A DNA stretch of 64,000 bases, taken from NCBI GenBank assembly GCA_016703665.1, contig JADJBS010000002.1:310001-374000 (forward strand). The letters are read 5' to 3'. The notes under the pieces are model-generated. The model was not told the origin of the DNA and ran no database searches. It saw only the letters and a program-made list of their open reading frames with translations. Numbering within the stretch: position 1 is the first letter of the stretch; every line of letters starts with the position of its first letter. A program made the position numbers and the translations under genes. Positions 24,797-35,024 of the stretch are shown here, one piece after another. The DNA comes from Candidatus Defluviibacillus avedoerensis (GTDB lineage Bacteria > Pseudomonadota > Gammaproteobacteria > Burkholderiales > Burkholderiaceae_C).

Positions 24797-27329
24797 ATGA
24801 CGTTGATAGACATTGCCTTGAACCGGGTGGCGCATGCCTTGCGTACCCACGGGGCCCATCCTGCACGCACCACCGTGCTTCTTCCATTTGCCCAGCTGCT
24901 GCCCCTGTTCGCCTTGGCGTGGGCAGCTCGCTTCCCGGACGGTTTCGCGCCACGGTTTGTCACCACTCAAAGCTGGGCCCGGCAGCTCGGCGCAGTCAGC
25001 CTGCAGGACGATGACTACCGATTCGACGCCGGTTTGGATGCGTTGACCGCGCTCAAGCTGCTGAATCAAGCCAAGGTGCCTGGCGCTGACATGCTTGCCC
25101 CCTTGCTGATGGACGCATGCGCTCAGCTGACGGGTGTTGCCGCCGCCGTGGCGCCGACAGACCGCAGTAATTGGGCGACGGGCCTGGCACCTCTTTTGTC
25201 CGCGGGCATGGACAGCCCGTTGCTGCAGGCAGAGCACGCGGTGGTCCAGCTTGCGCTGGGTTGGGCCGCGTCAAGCGCCTACGCTTCCGATGTGCTCTGG
25301 CGCCAGGATCTGGGCGAAGCAAGCCTGCTGATTCTGGTGAGCGGTCTTCAGCCAGACCAGCTGGGCGAAAGCCTGGTTCGCGCGTGGGGTGACCAGGCAC
25401 TGCGCATAGAGGACCTGACACTTACCTGCGGCACCACAGCCGCAACCCAGGCGCAGCTGTATGCCTGTGCCGATTTTGAAGACGAAGCCCAGTCAGCAGC
25501 GGCTTGTCTGTTGCATCACCTGAATGCGAACGAAACCCCCGGTGCACAGGCCTTGCCGATTGCGTTGGTCGCCACTGACCGGGTTCTCACCCGGCGTGTG
25601 CGTGCTTTGCTTGATGCCAGCGGCGTGACGGTGCGCGACGAAACAGGCTGGAAGCTGTCCACCACCCGCGCGGCAGCCAGCGTCATGGCTTGCCTGGACG
25701 CCTGCGCCTGGAGCGCCAGTGCCGATGCCGTTCTTGACTGGCTGAAAAACAGCCCTGCCGTTGACGCTACGCTGTTGGGCGAGCTTGAGAGCGATTTGCG
25801 CAGCCTGCGAACCAGGCGATGGCAAAGCCGACGACTGCCGGAATCAGAACTTCAGACCTGGGTGCAAACCAGGCTGGACTCGATGCAGGGCAACCGCAGC
25901 CTGCACGCTTGGTGCCTCGCGCTGCTTGATTTACTGGGGCAATGCGGCATGCGTGAGCCACTTGAGGTGGATGCGGCGGGCATGGCGGTGCTTGATGCTC
26001 TGCATCTGACGCCCAGTGCCCTGATGTCGCTTGGCGAGTGGCCACAAGCTCAACGCCGCATGGGCTTGACCGAATTCACCGCTTGGTGCCGCCACTGCCT
26101 CGAAGCCGCCAGCTTTGTTCCTGAGCCTGCCGAATCCGCGCAGGTGGTCATCTTGCCCTTGACCCAACTGTTGGCACGTCCCTTTGCGGCTGTGGTGATG
26201 CCGGGGTGTGACGAGATCCGCTTCAACGCGTCGCCCGATCTACCCGGACTGTGGCTCACAAGCCATCGCCAGGCACTTGGCTTTGCCTGTGCGGGAGGAC
26301 CTTGAGGAGAACCTGCGTGCGGCCTGGCTTCAGGCAGCGCAGGCGCCCCACCTGCATTTGCTGTGGCGCCGCCAGGGCCACGAGGGCGAGCCCTTGCAGC
26401 TCAGCCCCCTGGTTCAACAATGGTTGCTGGCAAACGGTCGAACGCCTGCCGACTGGGCAGGTGCAGACGCCAGGGTTGTGCGGGACATTCAGCCAGACCC
26501 TGTGGGCCGACCCCAACCCAAAGGCGCAAGCCTGCCAGTGACCAGGCTGTCTGCCAGCGCGTATGCCGATTTGCGCCAATGCCCCTACAAATTCTTTGCA
26601 TTGCGCCAGCTGCGCCTGCAAGCGCCGCCTGAGCTGGATGTGGAGACAGAAAAGCGTGACTTTGGTGACTGGCTACACGAGGTGCTCAAGACCTTCCACG
26701 AAGAACACCGGGTACATGCCTGGACCGAGCCTGAGTGGCCTGGCCAACTGGACCGCATTGCCGACGCCTGCAGCGCACAGCGCAAGTTGGGCGCTGCTGA
26801 GTTTTTGCCGTTTTCAGCCGCCTGGCCCAAGCTCAGAGATGGGTACCTGCGCTGGTGGTCCGAGTACCAGCGTCAAGAAGGCCTGATGTTTGACAGTGCC
26901 GAAACAGCATATGAGATGGGACTGGGCAAGCTCAAGCTGCATGGCCGCATCGACCGCATCGACCGTGTTGGTGGGGCACAGAACGGGGCCGGGCAAGCCA
27001 TGTTGATCGACTACAAGACCGAAAGCCTGGCACGCAGCAAAGAGCGCATCAAGTCGCCGCTGGAGGACACACAGATTGCGTTTTACGCTGCGCTGCTGCC
27101 CGACGACAGCCTGCGCGCCGGCTATGTGAATGTGGGTGAGTCGAATGGGACAGAACTGGTGGAGCAGCTCGACGTTGTGCAAGCACGCGACGCCTTGCTG
27201 CAAGGCATTCTTGACGACATGCAGGCCATTCGCGACGGTGCCGTGCTGGCAGCCTTGGGGGAGGGGGACGGTTGCGACTACTGCGCCGCAAGAGGCCTTT
27301 GCCGAAAAGACCATTGGGAGCATGTATGA
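24797..27329 (+). pseudogene. AddB/RecB-like PD-(D/E)XK nuclease subunit, frameshifted
   Basis: Two overlapping frames make one protein of about 840 residues. The first (24797 to 26305) is the inactive helicase-like part. The second takes over near 26281-26285, where HRQALG in frame 1 should continue as LPVREDLEENL. The second frame ends with the nuclease domain: CPYKFFALRQL (first Cys of an Fe-S site), MLIDYKTES (metal-binding D and K), and the cluster CDYCAARGLCRKDHW. One extra base in a T run explains the break. The gene pairs with the following AddA-like helicase. Both halves are otherwise intact, so a recent mutation or a sequence error is likely. Confidence 0.75.
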
Positions 27330-27445
27330 ACGCCCCTGCTTGTAACTTCGCGAATCACCCTGCCCCAACTGGGGTCTGGGCCCCCCACTTTGTTGGCGCG
27401 TGGGGCAGCACCTTGCTGGAGGCGGCATTGCGCTGCGGCAATTGA
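27326..27445 (+). CDS. Possible 39-residue linking frame between the AddB-like and AddA-like genes
   Basis: An ATG overlaps the upstream stop (ATGA at 27326-27329). The frame's own stop TGA (27443-27445) overlaps the ATG of the helicase gene. The product begins MNAPACNFANHPAPTG and ends LEAALRCGN, with no recognised family. The two overlaps suggest that it carries ribosomes from one gene to the next, whether or not the peptide matters. Chance is possible. Confidence 0.35.
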   Translation: MNAPACNFANHPAPTGVWAPHFVGAWGSTLLEAALRCGN

Positions 27446-30400
27446 TGACGAACCAACCCGCCTATCTCCATAACGGACAACCGATCAGCCGTGAGGGCTT
27501 TTACGCCATTGCCTGTGATCCCCAGCGCAGCGTGGCCGTGCAAGCGTGTGCCGGTGCTGGCAAAACCTGGATGTTGGTGTCGCGCATCCTGCGCGCCTTG
27601 CTCGAAGGTGCTCGCGCCAAGCCGCCGGTCATGGCGCAGGACATTCTGGCGATCACCTTCACCAAGAAGGCCGCAGGCGAAATGCGTGCGCGCTTGAACG
27701 AGTGGCTGGCGCAGTTTGCAAACAAGTCCCTGACTGAGCTTGAAGCTGAGCTTCGGGTTCGTGGTTTTGTTGAGCAAAACCTTGGTTCCGACATGGCTGA
27801 AGACACTTTAGTGCTACAAAATTTGTATCGAAATTTGTTGCAAAGTGGGCGGTCTGTCCAGATTCGCACCTTTCACAGCTGGTTTGCCAGCCTGTTGCGC
27901 CACGCGCCGATGGCACTTTTGCAGCAAATGGGCTTGCCCGCCCAATATGAATTGCTTGAGCAAGATGGCGACGCCATCGCCTTGGTCTGGCCCAGGTTCT
28001 TCCAATCCGTCGCCAAGACACCCGACGCGCTGGCCGATTTTGAAACCTCTGTGCGACTGTATGGGCGGTCGCAGACGCTCAAGGCACTGGCGGTGGCACT
28101 CAACAAGCGGGTGGAGTTTTGTCTGGCCGACCAGCACCAAACCTTGCAAGACTCCGTTCGACACTTTGGCGAGCTGTTTCCCGGCTATGCACACCTGGAG
28201 CGGCCCGAAGACGCATTAAGCGGTGACTTGGCCCACCAACGCTGGCATGCTTGGTCCAAAGCCCTGGCACAAGAAAAAAACAAAACACCCCAAAAAGCGG
28301 CTGAAGCGGTGGTGGATGCCTTCTTGACGCCCGACCTGATGCAGCGCCTGGCCCTGCTGCGCAAGGCCTTTTTTGTGGCCGCAGAAGACAGGCTGACCGC
28401 GCACTTAACCAGGTTTGATGCGGCCAAGCAAGCCGAGGTCGAGTTGCAATCCCTTTGCGGCGCGGCGGCGCAATTTGAAGCCTGGAAGCACCACCAGCGC
28501 ATGGTCCGCTTGACCCGGATTGCCATTGACGAATACCGCCAGCTCAAGCGCGAACGGGGCTGGATCGACATGAACGATGTCGAGCAGGCGGCGCAAGCCA
28601 TGCTCAACAGTGACGAGTTGTCGGGCTGGCTGCAGCAGCGCCTGGATGCGCACACGAGGCACCTGCTGATTGACGAGTTCCAGGACACCAGCCCTCTACA
28701 GTGGCAAACGCTTTACCACTGGTTGTCTGGCTATGCCGGTGCGGGGGGGGGCATGACCGCACCCAAAGTGTTTATCGTGGGTGACCCCAAGCAAAGCATC
28801 TACAGGTTCCGCCGGGCCGAGCCGCAAGTCTTCAAGGCGGCACTGGGCTTTGTGGTGAACGGACTGGGTGGCGACGAATTGACCTGCGACCACACCCACC
28901 GCAATGCGCCCGAGGTGGTCAGTGCCGTCAATGCCGTGATGCAGCAGGCCCAGGACAATGGAGAGTTCGAGGGGTTCCACGCGCACACGACCGAGTCTGT
29001 CAAGCCGGGGGCATTGCTGGCACTGCCTGCGATTGAGCGCGACGCACCACCCGGCGCCCAAGACGGCGCCCAGGAAAGCGTTGCTGGTTGGCGCAATTCA
29101 CTGAGCACGCCCAGAGAGCTGCCCGAGGTGACTCTGCGCACGCGCGAATGCCGACAGGCAGCGCGCTGGATTGCCCAGCAAATCACGCCCGACACCCAGC
29201 TGTCAGACATCATGGTGCTGGCGCGCAAACGCGTCAGCCTGTCGGCCATGCAGGATGCCTTGCGTGAATTGCACATTCCTGCCAATCAACCCGAAAAAAC
29301 CAACCTGGGCGCGGCGCCCGAGGTGGGGGACATCATTGCCTTGCTGGACGCCATGCTCTCGCCCTCGCATGACCTGTCGCTGGCGCAGGCACTCAAGAGC
29401 CCGGTGTTTGGCTGCACGGACGAAGACCTGACTCAACTGGCCAGGCTGCAACGCCAGTCGCCAGACAGGCATTCATCCTGGTGGGATTTGCTCCAACATC
29501 CAGAGCAGCTACCGACCGTCCTGCAAGCCGCAGGGGTGCAATTGACCGCTTGGCAGTTGCTGCTACAAAGCCTGCCACCGCACGACGCGCTGCAGACCAT
29601 GTTTGACCAGGGCGACTGGATGGCGCGCTTCTTGGCGGCAGCCCCGGCTGCGTCCAGAACGCGGGTGCAGGCCAATTTGCAGGCCCTGCTGGGGGCGGCC
29701 TTGAACCACCAAGGCGGTCGCTTTGTCACGCCCTACGCGCTGGTCCGCGCGCTCAAAGCGGGCAAAGTGATTGCGCCCGCCAGCGCCAGCCCAGGCGCGG
29801 TTCAACTCCTCACGGTGCACGGCGCAAAGGGTTTGGAGGCCCAAACCGTTTTGCTGCTGGACACCGACGGTACAGCTGCCCGTGCCGACACCATGGCCGC
29901 GCTGATCGAGTGGCCTGGCGAAGAAGCGGCGCCGACAAGATTCAGCTTCTTGCTGAAGGAAAAAGCCCCACCCATTTGCAACCGTCAAGCCTTGCTGAAC
30001 GAGCAGGCGGCAAGGCAGCGCGAAGAGCTCAACGCCTTGTACGTGGCCATGACACGCGCCAAGCAGCGTCTGGTACTGTCATCAGTGGTGCCCGCCAGGC
30101 CTCAAGCGAACAGCTGGTGGGCGCGACTCCAGCCGCTTGCCGCATCTGTGTCGTTGCCGCAGGCTATATTGGCAGCGACCCCACGGCTTGATGCACCGAT
30201 TCAAGTGCTTGAACTGCCGTTATGGCATATCGATAAAGCAAAGTTAGCTACAAAAAGAGAAGCAATTGCGTCCCAATATCCGCAGCGGGCCGCCCGAGCG
30301 GCCAGCGCTCGCCTGGGTGAGGCAATGCACCGATTGCTGGAATGGCCCCCCCTGGCTGGGCAAGGCCACTGGAGCCACGCCCAGCTCAATGGCGTGGCCC

Positions 30401-30717
30401 GCGAATTCACGCTGGACGCCACTGGTTTGGAACAGGCTCACGCCATGGCGCAACGCATTCGCGGCGGTGACGCTGCCTGGGTCTGGGACGACCACGCCCT
30501 CAGCTGGTGCGGCGATGAGGTGCCCATCAGTTGGCGCGGAAAGTCCTTGCGCCTAGACCGCCTTGTGCAGCGCGCCGATGACCGCAGCTGGTGGGTGCTT
30601 GACTACAAAAGTGCGGCAGAACCGGAGCGCCAGCCCGAATTGCGGCTGCAACTGCTGTGCTACCGTCTGGCGGTGCAACAGGCCTACCCCGAGCAGGTTG
30701 TGCATGCGGCTTTTTGA
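27445..30717 (+). CDS. AddA-like UvrD/Rep-family helicase-nuclease
   Basis: The start at 27445 gives 1,090 residues. An upstream ATG at 27400 lies within the linker frame. The superfamily I motifs run in order: QACAGAGKTWMLVSRIL (Walker A), ITFTKKAAGEMRAR, LLIDEFQDTSPLQW (Walker B), GDPKQSIYRFRRAEP, LLTVHGAKGLE and LYVAMTRAKQRLVL. The C-terminus has the nuclease core, RLGEAMHRLLEW and WWVLDYKS. It should form a double-strand-break resection complex with the AddB-like subunit, comparable to AddAB. If the partner is truly frameshifted, repair by this route would be impaired. Confidence 0.88.
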   Translation: MTNQPAYLHNGQPISREGFYAIACDPQRSVAVQACAGAGKTWMLVSRILRALLEGARAKPPVMAQDILAITFTKKAAGEMRARLNEWLAQFANKSLTELEAELRVRGFVEQNLGSDMAEDTLVLQNLYRNLLQSGRSVQIRTFHSWFASLLRHAPMALLQQMGLPAQYELLEQDGDAIALVWPRFFQSVAKTPDALADFETSVRLYGRSQTLKALAVALNKRVEFCLADQHQTLQDSVRHFGELFPGYAHLERPEDALSGDLAHQRWHAWSKALAQEKNKTPQKAAEAVVDAFLTPDLMQRLALLRKAFFVAAEDRLTAHLTRFDAAKQAEVELQSLCGAAAQFEAWKHHQRMVRLTRIAIDEYRQLKRERGWIDMNDVEQAAQAMLNSDELSGWLQQRLDAHTRHLLIDEFQDTSPLQWQTLYHWLSGYAGAGGGMTAPKVFIVGDPKQSIYRFRRAEPQVFKAALGFVVNGLGGDELTCDHTHRNAPEVVSAVNAVMQQAQDNGEFEGFHAHTTESVKPGALLALPAIERDAPPGAQDGAQESVAGWRNSLSTPRELPEVTLRTRECRQAARWIAQQITPDTQLSDIMVLARKRVSLSAMQDALRELHIPANQPEKTNLGAAPEVGDIIALLDAMLSPSHDLSLAQALKSPVFGCTDEDLTQLARLQRQSPDRHSSWWDLLQHPEQLPTVLQAAGVQLTAWQLLLQSLPPHDALQTMFDQGDWMARFLAAAPAASRTRVQANLQALLGAALNHQGGRFVTPYALVRALKAGKVIAPASASPGAVQLLTVHGAKGLEAQTVLLLDTDGTAARADTMAALIEWPGEEAAPTRFSFLLKEKAPPICNRQALLNEQAARQREELNALYVAMTRAKQRLVLSSVVPARPQANSWWARLQPLAASVSLPQAILAATPRLDAPIQVLELPLWHIDKAKLATKREAIASQYPQRAARAASARLGEAMHRLLEWPPLAGQGHWSHAQLNGVAREFTLDATGLEQAHAMAQRIRGGDAAWVWDDHALSWCGDEVPISWRGKSLRLDRLVQRADDRSWWVLDYKSAAEPERQPELRLQLLCYRLAVQQAYPEQVVHAAF

Positions 30718-30775
30718 CATCACAAGGTCAACTCTGGCGCTTGCCAGACGACGAACCCAACCCCGAGGACGCTGC

Positions 30776-32056
30776 TTGACACACCATCTCACCCCCTCTG
30801 TTGCCGTCATCGGCGGCGGCCCCGCTGGCCTGATGGCCGCACAGACTTTGGCGGAGTCCGGCGTGCAGGTGGATCTGTACGACAGCATGCCCAGCGTTGG
30901 CCGCAAATTCTTGCTGGCAGGCAAGGGCGGAATGAACCTCACCCATTCCGAGCCATTGCCACAGTTCCTGCAGCGATACGGCCAGCAAGCCGGCCAGCTA
31001 GCGCCCTGGCTTGAAGCCTTTGGCCCAGACGCCCTGCGCGCCTGGGCCAAAGGGCTTGGCGTCGATACCTTTGTGGGCACGTCGGGCAGGGTGTTCCCAA
31101 CGGACATGAAAGCGGCACCTTTGCTGCGTGCCTGGATGCACCGCCTGCGCGCCCTGGGCGTGCGCTTTCACATGCGCCACCGCTGGACGGGCTGGGTGGG
31201 GAGCGACCTCGCCTTTGAAGTACCCAATGATTCGTCTTCCAAAGGACAGGTCTTGGTGCGATCTGCCGCCACGGTGCTGGCTTTGGGCGGTGCTAGCTGG
31301 CCAAGGCTCGGGTCCGACGGTGCCTGGCAAGCTTGGTTGCAGGCGCGTGGTGTGGCGTTGTCGCCGCTGCAGCCAGCCAACTGCGGCTTTGACGTCTGGG
31401 GGCGCAACGGCCAGGGCTGGACGCCGCATTTTGTCAGCCGCTACGCGGGGCAGCCGTTCAAGTCGGTCTCTATACAGTGCACCGGGCCTGATGGTGAAGG
31501 GTTCCAGCGCAAAGGCGAGTTCGTGGCCACCGAGACTGGTGTGGAAGGTAGCTTGGTCTATGCCGCTTCTCAGCTCCTGCGCGCGCGGTGCATGGCAGAT
31601 ACAGCAGGGCAGGGGCAAGCTTGCTTCACGCTCGATTTGCTGCCCGCCATGAGCGCTGATCGCGTACTGGCAGAAGTCAGTCATCCACGCGGTGCCCGAT
31701 CACTGAGCAGTCACCTCAAAAGCCGCCTCAAGCTGGATGGCATCAAAGCCGCCATCCTGTATGAGTTGCTGTCGGCACAGGAGATGGCCAACCCCCATAC
31801 GCTGGCCACGGCCATCAAGGCGTTGCCGGTCCGCCTCTTGCGGCCCCGGCCCATTGCTGAGGCCATCAGCACGGCAGGGGGGGTGCGGCTGGATGGCTTG
31901 AGCGCTGATCTGATGCTGCCCACCGTGCCGGGTGTGTTTTGCGCTGGCGAAATGCTGGACTGGGAGGCCCCCACTGGAGGCTACCTGTTGACCGCCAGCT
32001 TTGCCACCGGTCGCGCAGCCGCTTTGGGGGTTCTGGGAAGTCAGAATGCACAGTGA
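30776..32056 (+). CDS. HI0933/YhiN-family FAD-dependent oxidoreductase
   Basis: I chose the TTG at 30776 because GAGGA lies six bases upstream and the protein then starts ten residues before the FAD loop SVAVIGGGPAGLMAAQTLAE. An ATG at 30704, inside the helicase gene, is the alternative. The 426-residue product has the family motifs GRKFLLAGKGGMNLTHSEP, VLALGGASWPRLGSDG and GVFCAGEMLDWEAPTGGYLL. These flavoproteins are widespread but their reaction is not established. It follows the helicase gene by 58 bases. Confidence 0.85.
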   Translation: MTHHLTPSVAVIGGGPAGLMAAQTLAESGVQVDLYDSMPSVGRKFLLAGKGGMNLTHSEPLPQFLQRYGQQAGQLAPWLEAFGPDALRAWAKGLGVDTFVGTSGRVFPTDMKAAPLLRAWMHRLRALGVRFHMRHRWTGWVGSDLAFEVPNDSSSKGQVLVRSAATVLALGGASWPRLGSDGAWQAWLQARGVALSPLQPANCGFDVWGRNGQGWTPHFVSRYAGQPFKSVSIQCTGPDGEGFQRKGEFVATETGVEGSLVYAASQLLRARCMADTAGQGQACFTLDLLPAMSADRVLAEVSHPRGARSLSSHLKSRLKLDGIKAAILYELLSAQEMANPHTLATAIKALPVRLLRPRPIAEAISTAGGVRLDGLSADLMLPTVPGVFCAGEMLDWEAPTGGYLLTASFATGRAAALGVLGSQNAQ

Positions 32057-32095
32057 ACCTACTTACGCTTGCTTTTAATTCTGGAGATTGACTGA

Positions 32096-33277
32096 ATGGA
32101 CACAGTGATTCCTGGCATCCGGGCCATCGAGAACGACATGGTGGCCCTGCGCCACCATATTCACGCTCACCCTGAGCTGGCCTATGAAGAGGTAGACACC
32201 AGCAAGCTCGTTGCAGAGCGCCTGGCTTCGTGGGGGTACCGCGTTCACCGCGGGCTGGGTGGTACAGGCGTGGTAGGCACATTGACGCGGGGACAAGCAG
32301 GCAAAGCAATTGGCTTGCGCGCCGACATGGACGCCTTACCGATTCACGAGGCGACCGGGCTACCCTATGCCAGTCAGTACCCCGGAAAGATGCATGCTTG
32401 CGGCCACGATGGGCACACTGCGATTTTGCTGGCGGCAGCGCAACATCTGGCACAGGCGGGTCAATTTGACGGCAGCCTGCACCTGATCTTCCAGCCCGCG
32501 GAAGAGGGGCTGGGCGGTGGCCGCAAGATGGTGGAAGACGGACTCTTCAAGCTCTTTCCCTGCGACGCGATTTTTGCACTGCACAACATGCCCGGGTTTC
32601 CGATGGGACAGTTTGGGTTCAGGCCGGGCTCGTTCATGGCCTCGTCAGACACGGTCAACATCACCATCACTGGGCGGGGTGGCCATGGTTCGGCGCCGCA
32701 CCTGTCGGCCGACCCTGTGGTGGCCTCAGCCCACATCATCCTGGCGCTGCAAAGCATCGTGTCGCGCAATGTTGATCCGCGTGAGATGGCCGTGATCACC
32801 GTGGGGGCCATTCACGCGGGCAATGCGCCCAATGTAATCCCCGACGCGGTGGACATGCGCTTGACAGTCCGTAGTTACACCCCAGAGGTGCGCCATCAAC
32901 TGCGTGAGCGCATCACCGAGCTGGTGCTTGCGCAGGCCAGCACCTTTCATTGCAAGGCGAGCATCGACTACCAGTGGCGCTACCCAGCTCTGATCAATGG
33001 CGAGGCGCCCACTGCGTTTGCACGCCAAGTCGCGGTCGATTGGCTGGGCCCAGAGGGTGTCATTGCCGACCTGCAACCTCTGACCGGCAGTGAAGACTTT
33101 TCCTTCATGTTGGAACAGTGCCCAGGCTGTTACTTGATCATTGGCAACGGTGTGGGTGAAACACACGGCAGCGGCGGCTGCATGGTTCACAACCCAGGCT
33201 ACGATTTCAACGACGCTTGCCTTCCCATCGCAGCCAGCTACTGGGTCAAACTGGTTGAGAAATTTCTTTCTGCTTGA
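32096..33277 (+). CDS. M20-family amidohydrolase (hippurate hydrolase-like)
   Basis: The 393-residue zinc enzyme shows the M20D motifs IGLRADMDALPIHE, MHACGHDGHTAILLAAA and QPAEEGLGGGRKM. A small dimerisation domain contains GRGGHGSAPHLSADP, and the last metal-binding region is TGSEDFSFM. Relatives cleave N-acyl or N-aroyl amino acids such as hippurate and acetylated amino acids. It is followed after 29 bases by a Bug-type binding protein, so uptake and cleavage of the same conjugate is a reasonable inference. Confidence 0.87.
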   Translation: MDTVIPGIRAIENDMVALRHHIHAHPELAYEEVDTSKLVAERLASWGYRVHRGLGGTGVVGTLTRGQAGKAIGLRADMDALPIHEATGLPYASQYPGKMHACGHDGHTAILLAAAQHLAQAGQFDGSLHLIFQPAEEGLGGGRKMVEDGLFKLFPCDAIFALHNMPGFPMGQFGFRPGSFMASSDTVNITITGRGGHGSAPHLSADPVVASAHIILALQSIVSRNVDPREMAVITVGAIHAGNAPNVIPDAVDMRLTVRSYTPEVRHQLRERITELVLAQASTFHCKASIDYQWRYPALINGEAPTAFARQVAVDWLGPEGVIADLQPLTGSEDFSFMLEQCPGCYLIIGNGVGETHGSGGCMVHNPGYDFNDACLPIAASYWVKLVEKFLSA

Positions 33278-33306
33278 TATTCTTTAACTTAACTGAACCC
33301 CACCTC

Positions 33307-34314
33307 ATGATGACAAATCACACATTCGTTCCACGGCGCGCGGCAATCCGATTTGCTGTCAGCACCATCGCCAGTGGCCTGGCCGCGCTGGGCGGGTCAG
33401 CCGCCATGGCCCAGTCCAGCTACCCAGACAAGCCCATCAAACTCGTCATCGGCTACCCGGCTGGCGGGTCGGTCGACTTCATTGGGCGCATCGTTGGCGA
33501 AGCTTTGGGCCAAAGACTCAAAACCACGGTGGTGATTGAGAACCAGGGCGGCGCTGCCGGCACCATCGCGGCCCTGCGGGTGGTCAATGCCGCACCTGAC
33601 GGCTACACGTTTTTGATGGGCTCCAGCAATGAACTGGCGGGCACTGGGGCAGTTAATCCCAACCAGAAATACGACGCCAAGAAAGACTTCAGCCCCATCG
33701 GCTTGATGGCCACTGCGCCCGTGTTTTTTGTGGCAGGCCCCAAGGCTGGCGTCAAGACGCTGGATGAATTCCTGAGCACCGCCAGGGCGAATCCGGGCAA
33801 GTTCAGCTACGGAACGTCGGGTGTGGGTTCTTCGCTGCATTTTGCGGGTGAGTTGCTCAAGCAAAAATCGGGAATCTTCATGACCCACATTCCTTACCGG
33901 GGCGTCGCACCGCTCAGCAGCGATCTGGTCGGCGGCGGCATTGAGGTGGCCATGATGTCGGTACCGGGCGCCAAAGGCTTCATGGCCACAGGCCGCATCA
34001 CCGCCCTGGGCGTGACCAGCGCCAAACGCTTGGCAGGGTTTCCCAATGTGCCGGCCCTGGGCGAGCATCCTGCCCTCAAGGGCTATGACATGAACGGCTG
34101 GTTCGCCATGATGGCGCCACGGCAGTTGCCAGCCGACATCACCGACAAAGTTCAGCACGCCCTGCAAGCTGTGCTGGCAGACCCGGCCATCAAGTCAAAG
34201 CTCGAGGACGGCGGCAACATCGTCGCCACCGGCAAGGAGAACCTGGCCGCGCTGATGCTCAATGAAGCCCAGCAACTGGGCAAACTGGCAGCGTTTGCGA
34301 GCATGCGTGAGTAG
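33307..34314 (+). CDS. Bug/TctC-family periplasmic solute-binding protein
   Basis: The start at 33307 gives 335 residues. The signal contains a twin arginine (VPRRAAIRFAV) and ends AAMAQSS. The mature chain opens with YPDKPIKLVIGYPAGGSVDF, the Bug signature, and has the MGSSNELAGTGAVNP and FSYGTSGVGSSLHFAGELL ligand loops. Bug proteins bind organic acids, amides and similar solutes with high affinity. No TctA or TctB membrane subunits are nearby. An in-frame ATG 11 codons upstream overlaps the amidohydrolase end and is unlikely to be used. Confidence 0.88.
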   Translation: MMTNHTFVPRRAAIRFAVSTIASGLAALGGSAAMAQSSYPDKPIKLVIGYPAGGSVDFIGRIVGEALGQRLKTTVVIENQGGAAGTIAALRVVNAAPDGYTFLMGSSNELAGTGAVNPNQKYDAKKDFSPIGLMATAPVFFVAGPKAGVKTLDEFLSTARANPGKFSYGTSGVGSSLHFAGELLKQKSGIFMTHIPYRGVAPLSSDLVGGGIEVAMMSVPGAKGFMATGRITALGVTSAKRLAGFPNVPALGEHPALKGYDMNGWFAMMAPRQLPADITDKVQHALQAVLADPAIKSKLEDGGNIVATGKENLAALMLNEAQQLGKLAAFASMRE

Positions 34315-34341
34315 GATGGGTGGCGAGGGCGAGCTACTCTG

Positions 34342-34527
34342 AACCCAGAATGCCTCTGCCTGCAGCACACACACGGCTGCAGCATCTTGCAAATCTGGCG
34401 GATACTTTTCGTTAGACAAAACCCCCTTCACCATCAACCGCAGTCTGGTCCGCACGCTTTCGCGTTCTGACCAGTGCAGGTGTCTAAGCATTAAGGTCGA
34501 CACCGGAGTGAGGGTGAATGGGCACAT
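34342..34527 (-). pseudogene. Fragment resembling the C-terminus of a type I restriction R subunit
   Basis: About 60 residues on the minus strand include SVRTRLRLMVKGVLSNEKYP and PDLQDAAAVCVLQAEAF. This resembles the C-terminal helical domain of HsdR proteins, which reads roughly VRAKLR-LV-LL-KYKYPPD-QE-A---VLQQAE. Nothing else of an hsd locus is present. The match is from memory of the family, so it remains tentative. The rest of the 34315-34601 gap shows no gene. Confidence 0.4.
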
Positions 34528-34530
34528 TGA

Positions 34531-34559
34531 GCAAAGCTTGAGCTTTGCATCGCGTTTTT
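34531..34559 (+). terminator. Possible weak terminator after the Bug gene
   Basis: The perfect palindrome GCAAAGCTTGAGCTTTGC is followed seven bases later by five T. The stem is short and AT-rich and the T run is offset, so termination is uncertain. Confidence 0.3.
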
Positions 34560-34601
34560 GACTCCTACTTAGTCACCGTATCCCTGAATCGCGCAGACGA
34601 G

Positions 34602-35024
34602 TTATTTGATAAACCGGATCTGCGCGTTGATGCGCTCCAGAATCGGTTTCTTCTTCTCGTTAGATACGGCCTTGTTCTCCATACAGCCTTGCTGGGTCTC
34701 TGGCCCCATGCCGCCTTTGCCGACGATCAGCTTGACGCCCGTTTGCTCAATGAAGGCTTTTTCGAACTTCTCCATTCGCATGCTGGTGGTGGGGCCAATC
34801 GAGACCATCTCATATTCGCCGTCTTCCTTTTGGCGCACGATGGGGCGTGCGTGAAAGATGGCGTCGCCTTTCAGATCGACCGGTAGTTGGCGACCCAGCT
34901 CAATCGAGTGGCGGTGGTCCACGTCACGGCATGTGACCAAGGTGCCCGTCGGGTAAACCACGTCGCCGATGTTCAGGGATTCGAGGTCTTCGTCTTTGAT
35001 AGGGGTTGTGAGTATTTTTTTCAC
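34602..35024 (-). pseudogene. ttdB: L(+)-tartrate dehydratase beta subunit (ttdB) with internal deletion
   Basis: The GTG start has AAGGA eight bases upstream. The first about 110 residues match TtdB closely (KKILTTPIKDEDL, YPTGTLVTCRDVDHRHSIEL, VSIGPTTSMRMEKFEKAFIE and VGKGGMGPETQQGC). The last 20 residues (KKPILERINAQIRFIK) match the normal TtdB C-terminus. Between them about 60 residues are missing in frame, including the FPAGCAVLAATQVEEIEE region and the VKEFGPLIVSIDTHGNN stretch. The total is 140 residues instead of about 200. The protein is almost certainly inactive. It overlaps the end of the ttdA remnant as in intact ttdAB operons. Confidence 0.75.

Noticed and set aside
26208..26305. 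Programmed frameshifting in the AddB-like gene
   Set aside because: No slippery heptamer, stop-codon context or downstream hairpin typical of known programmed sites was found. A simple one-base indel explains the data.
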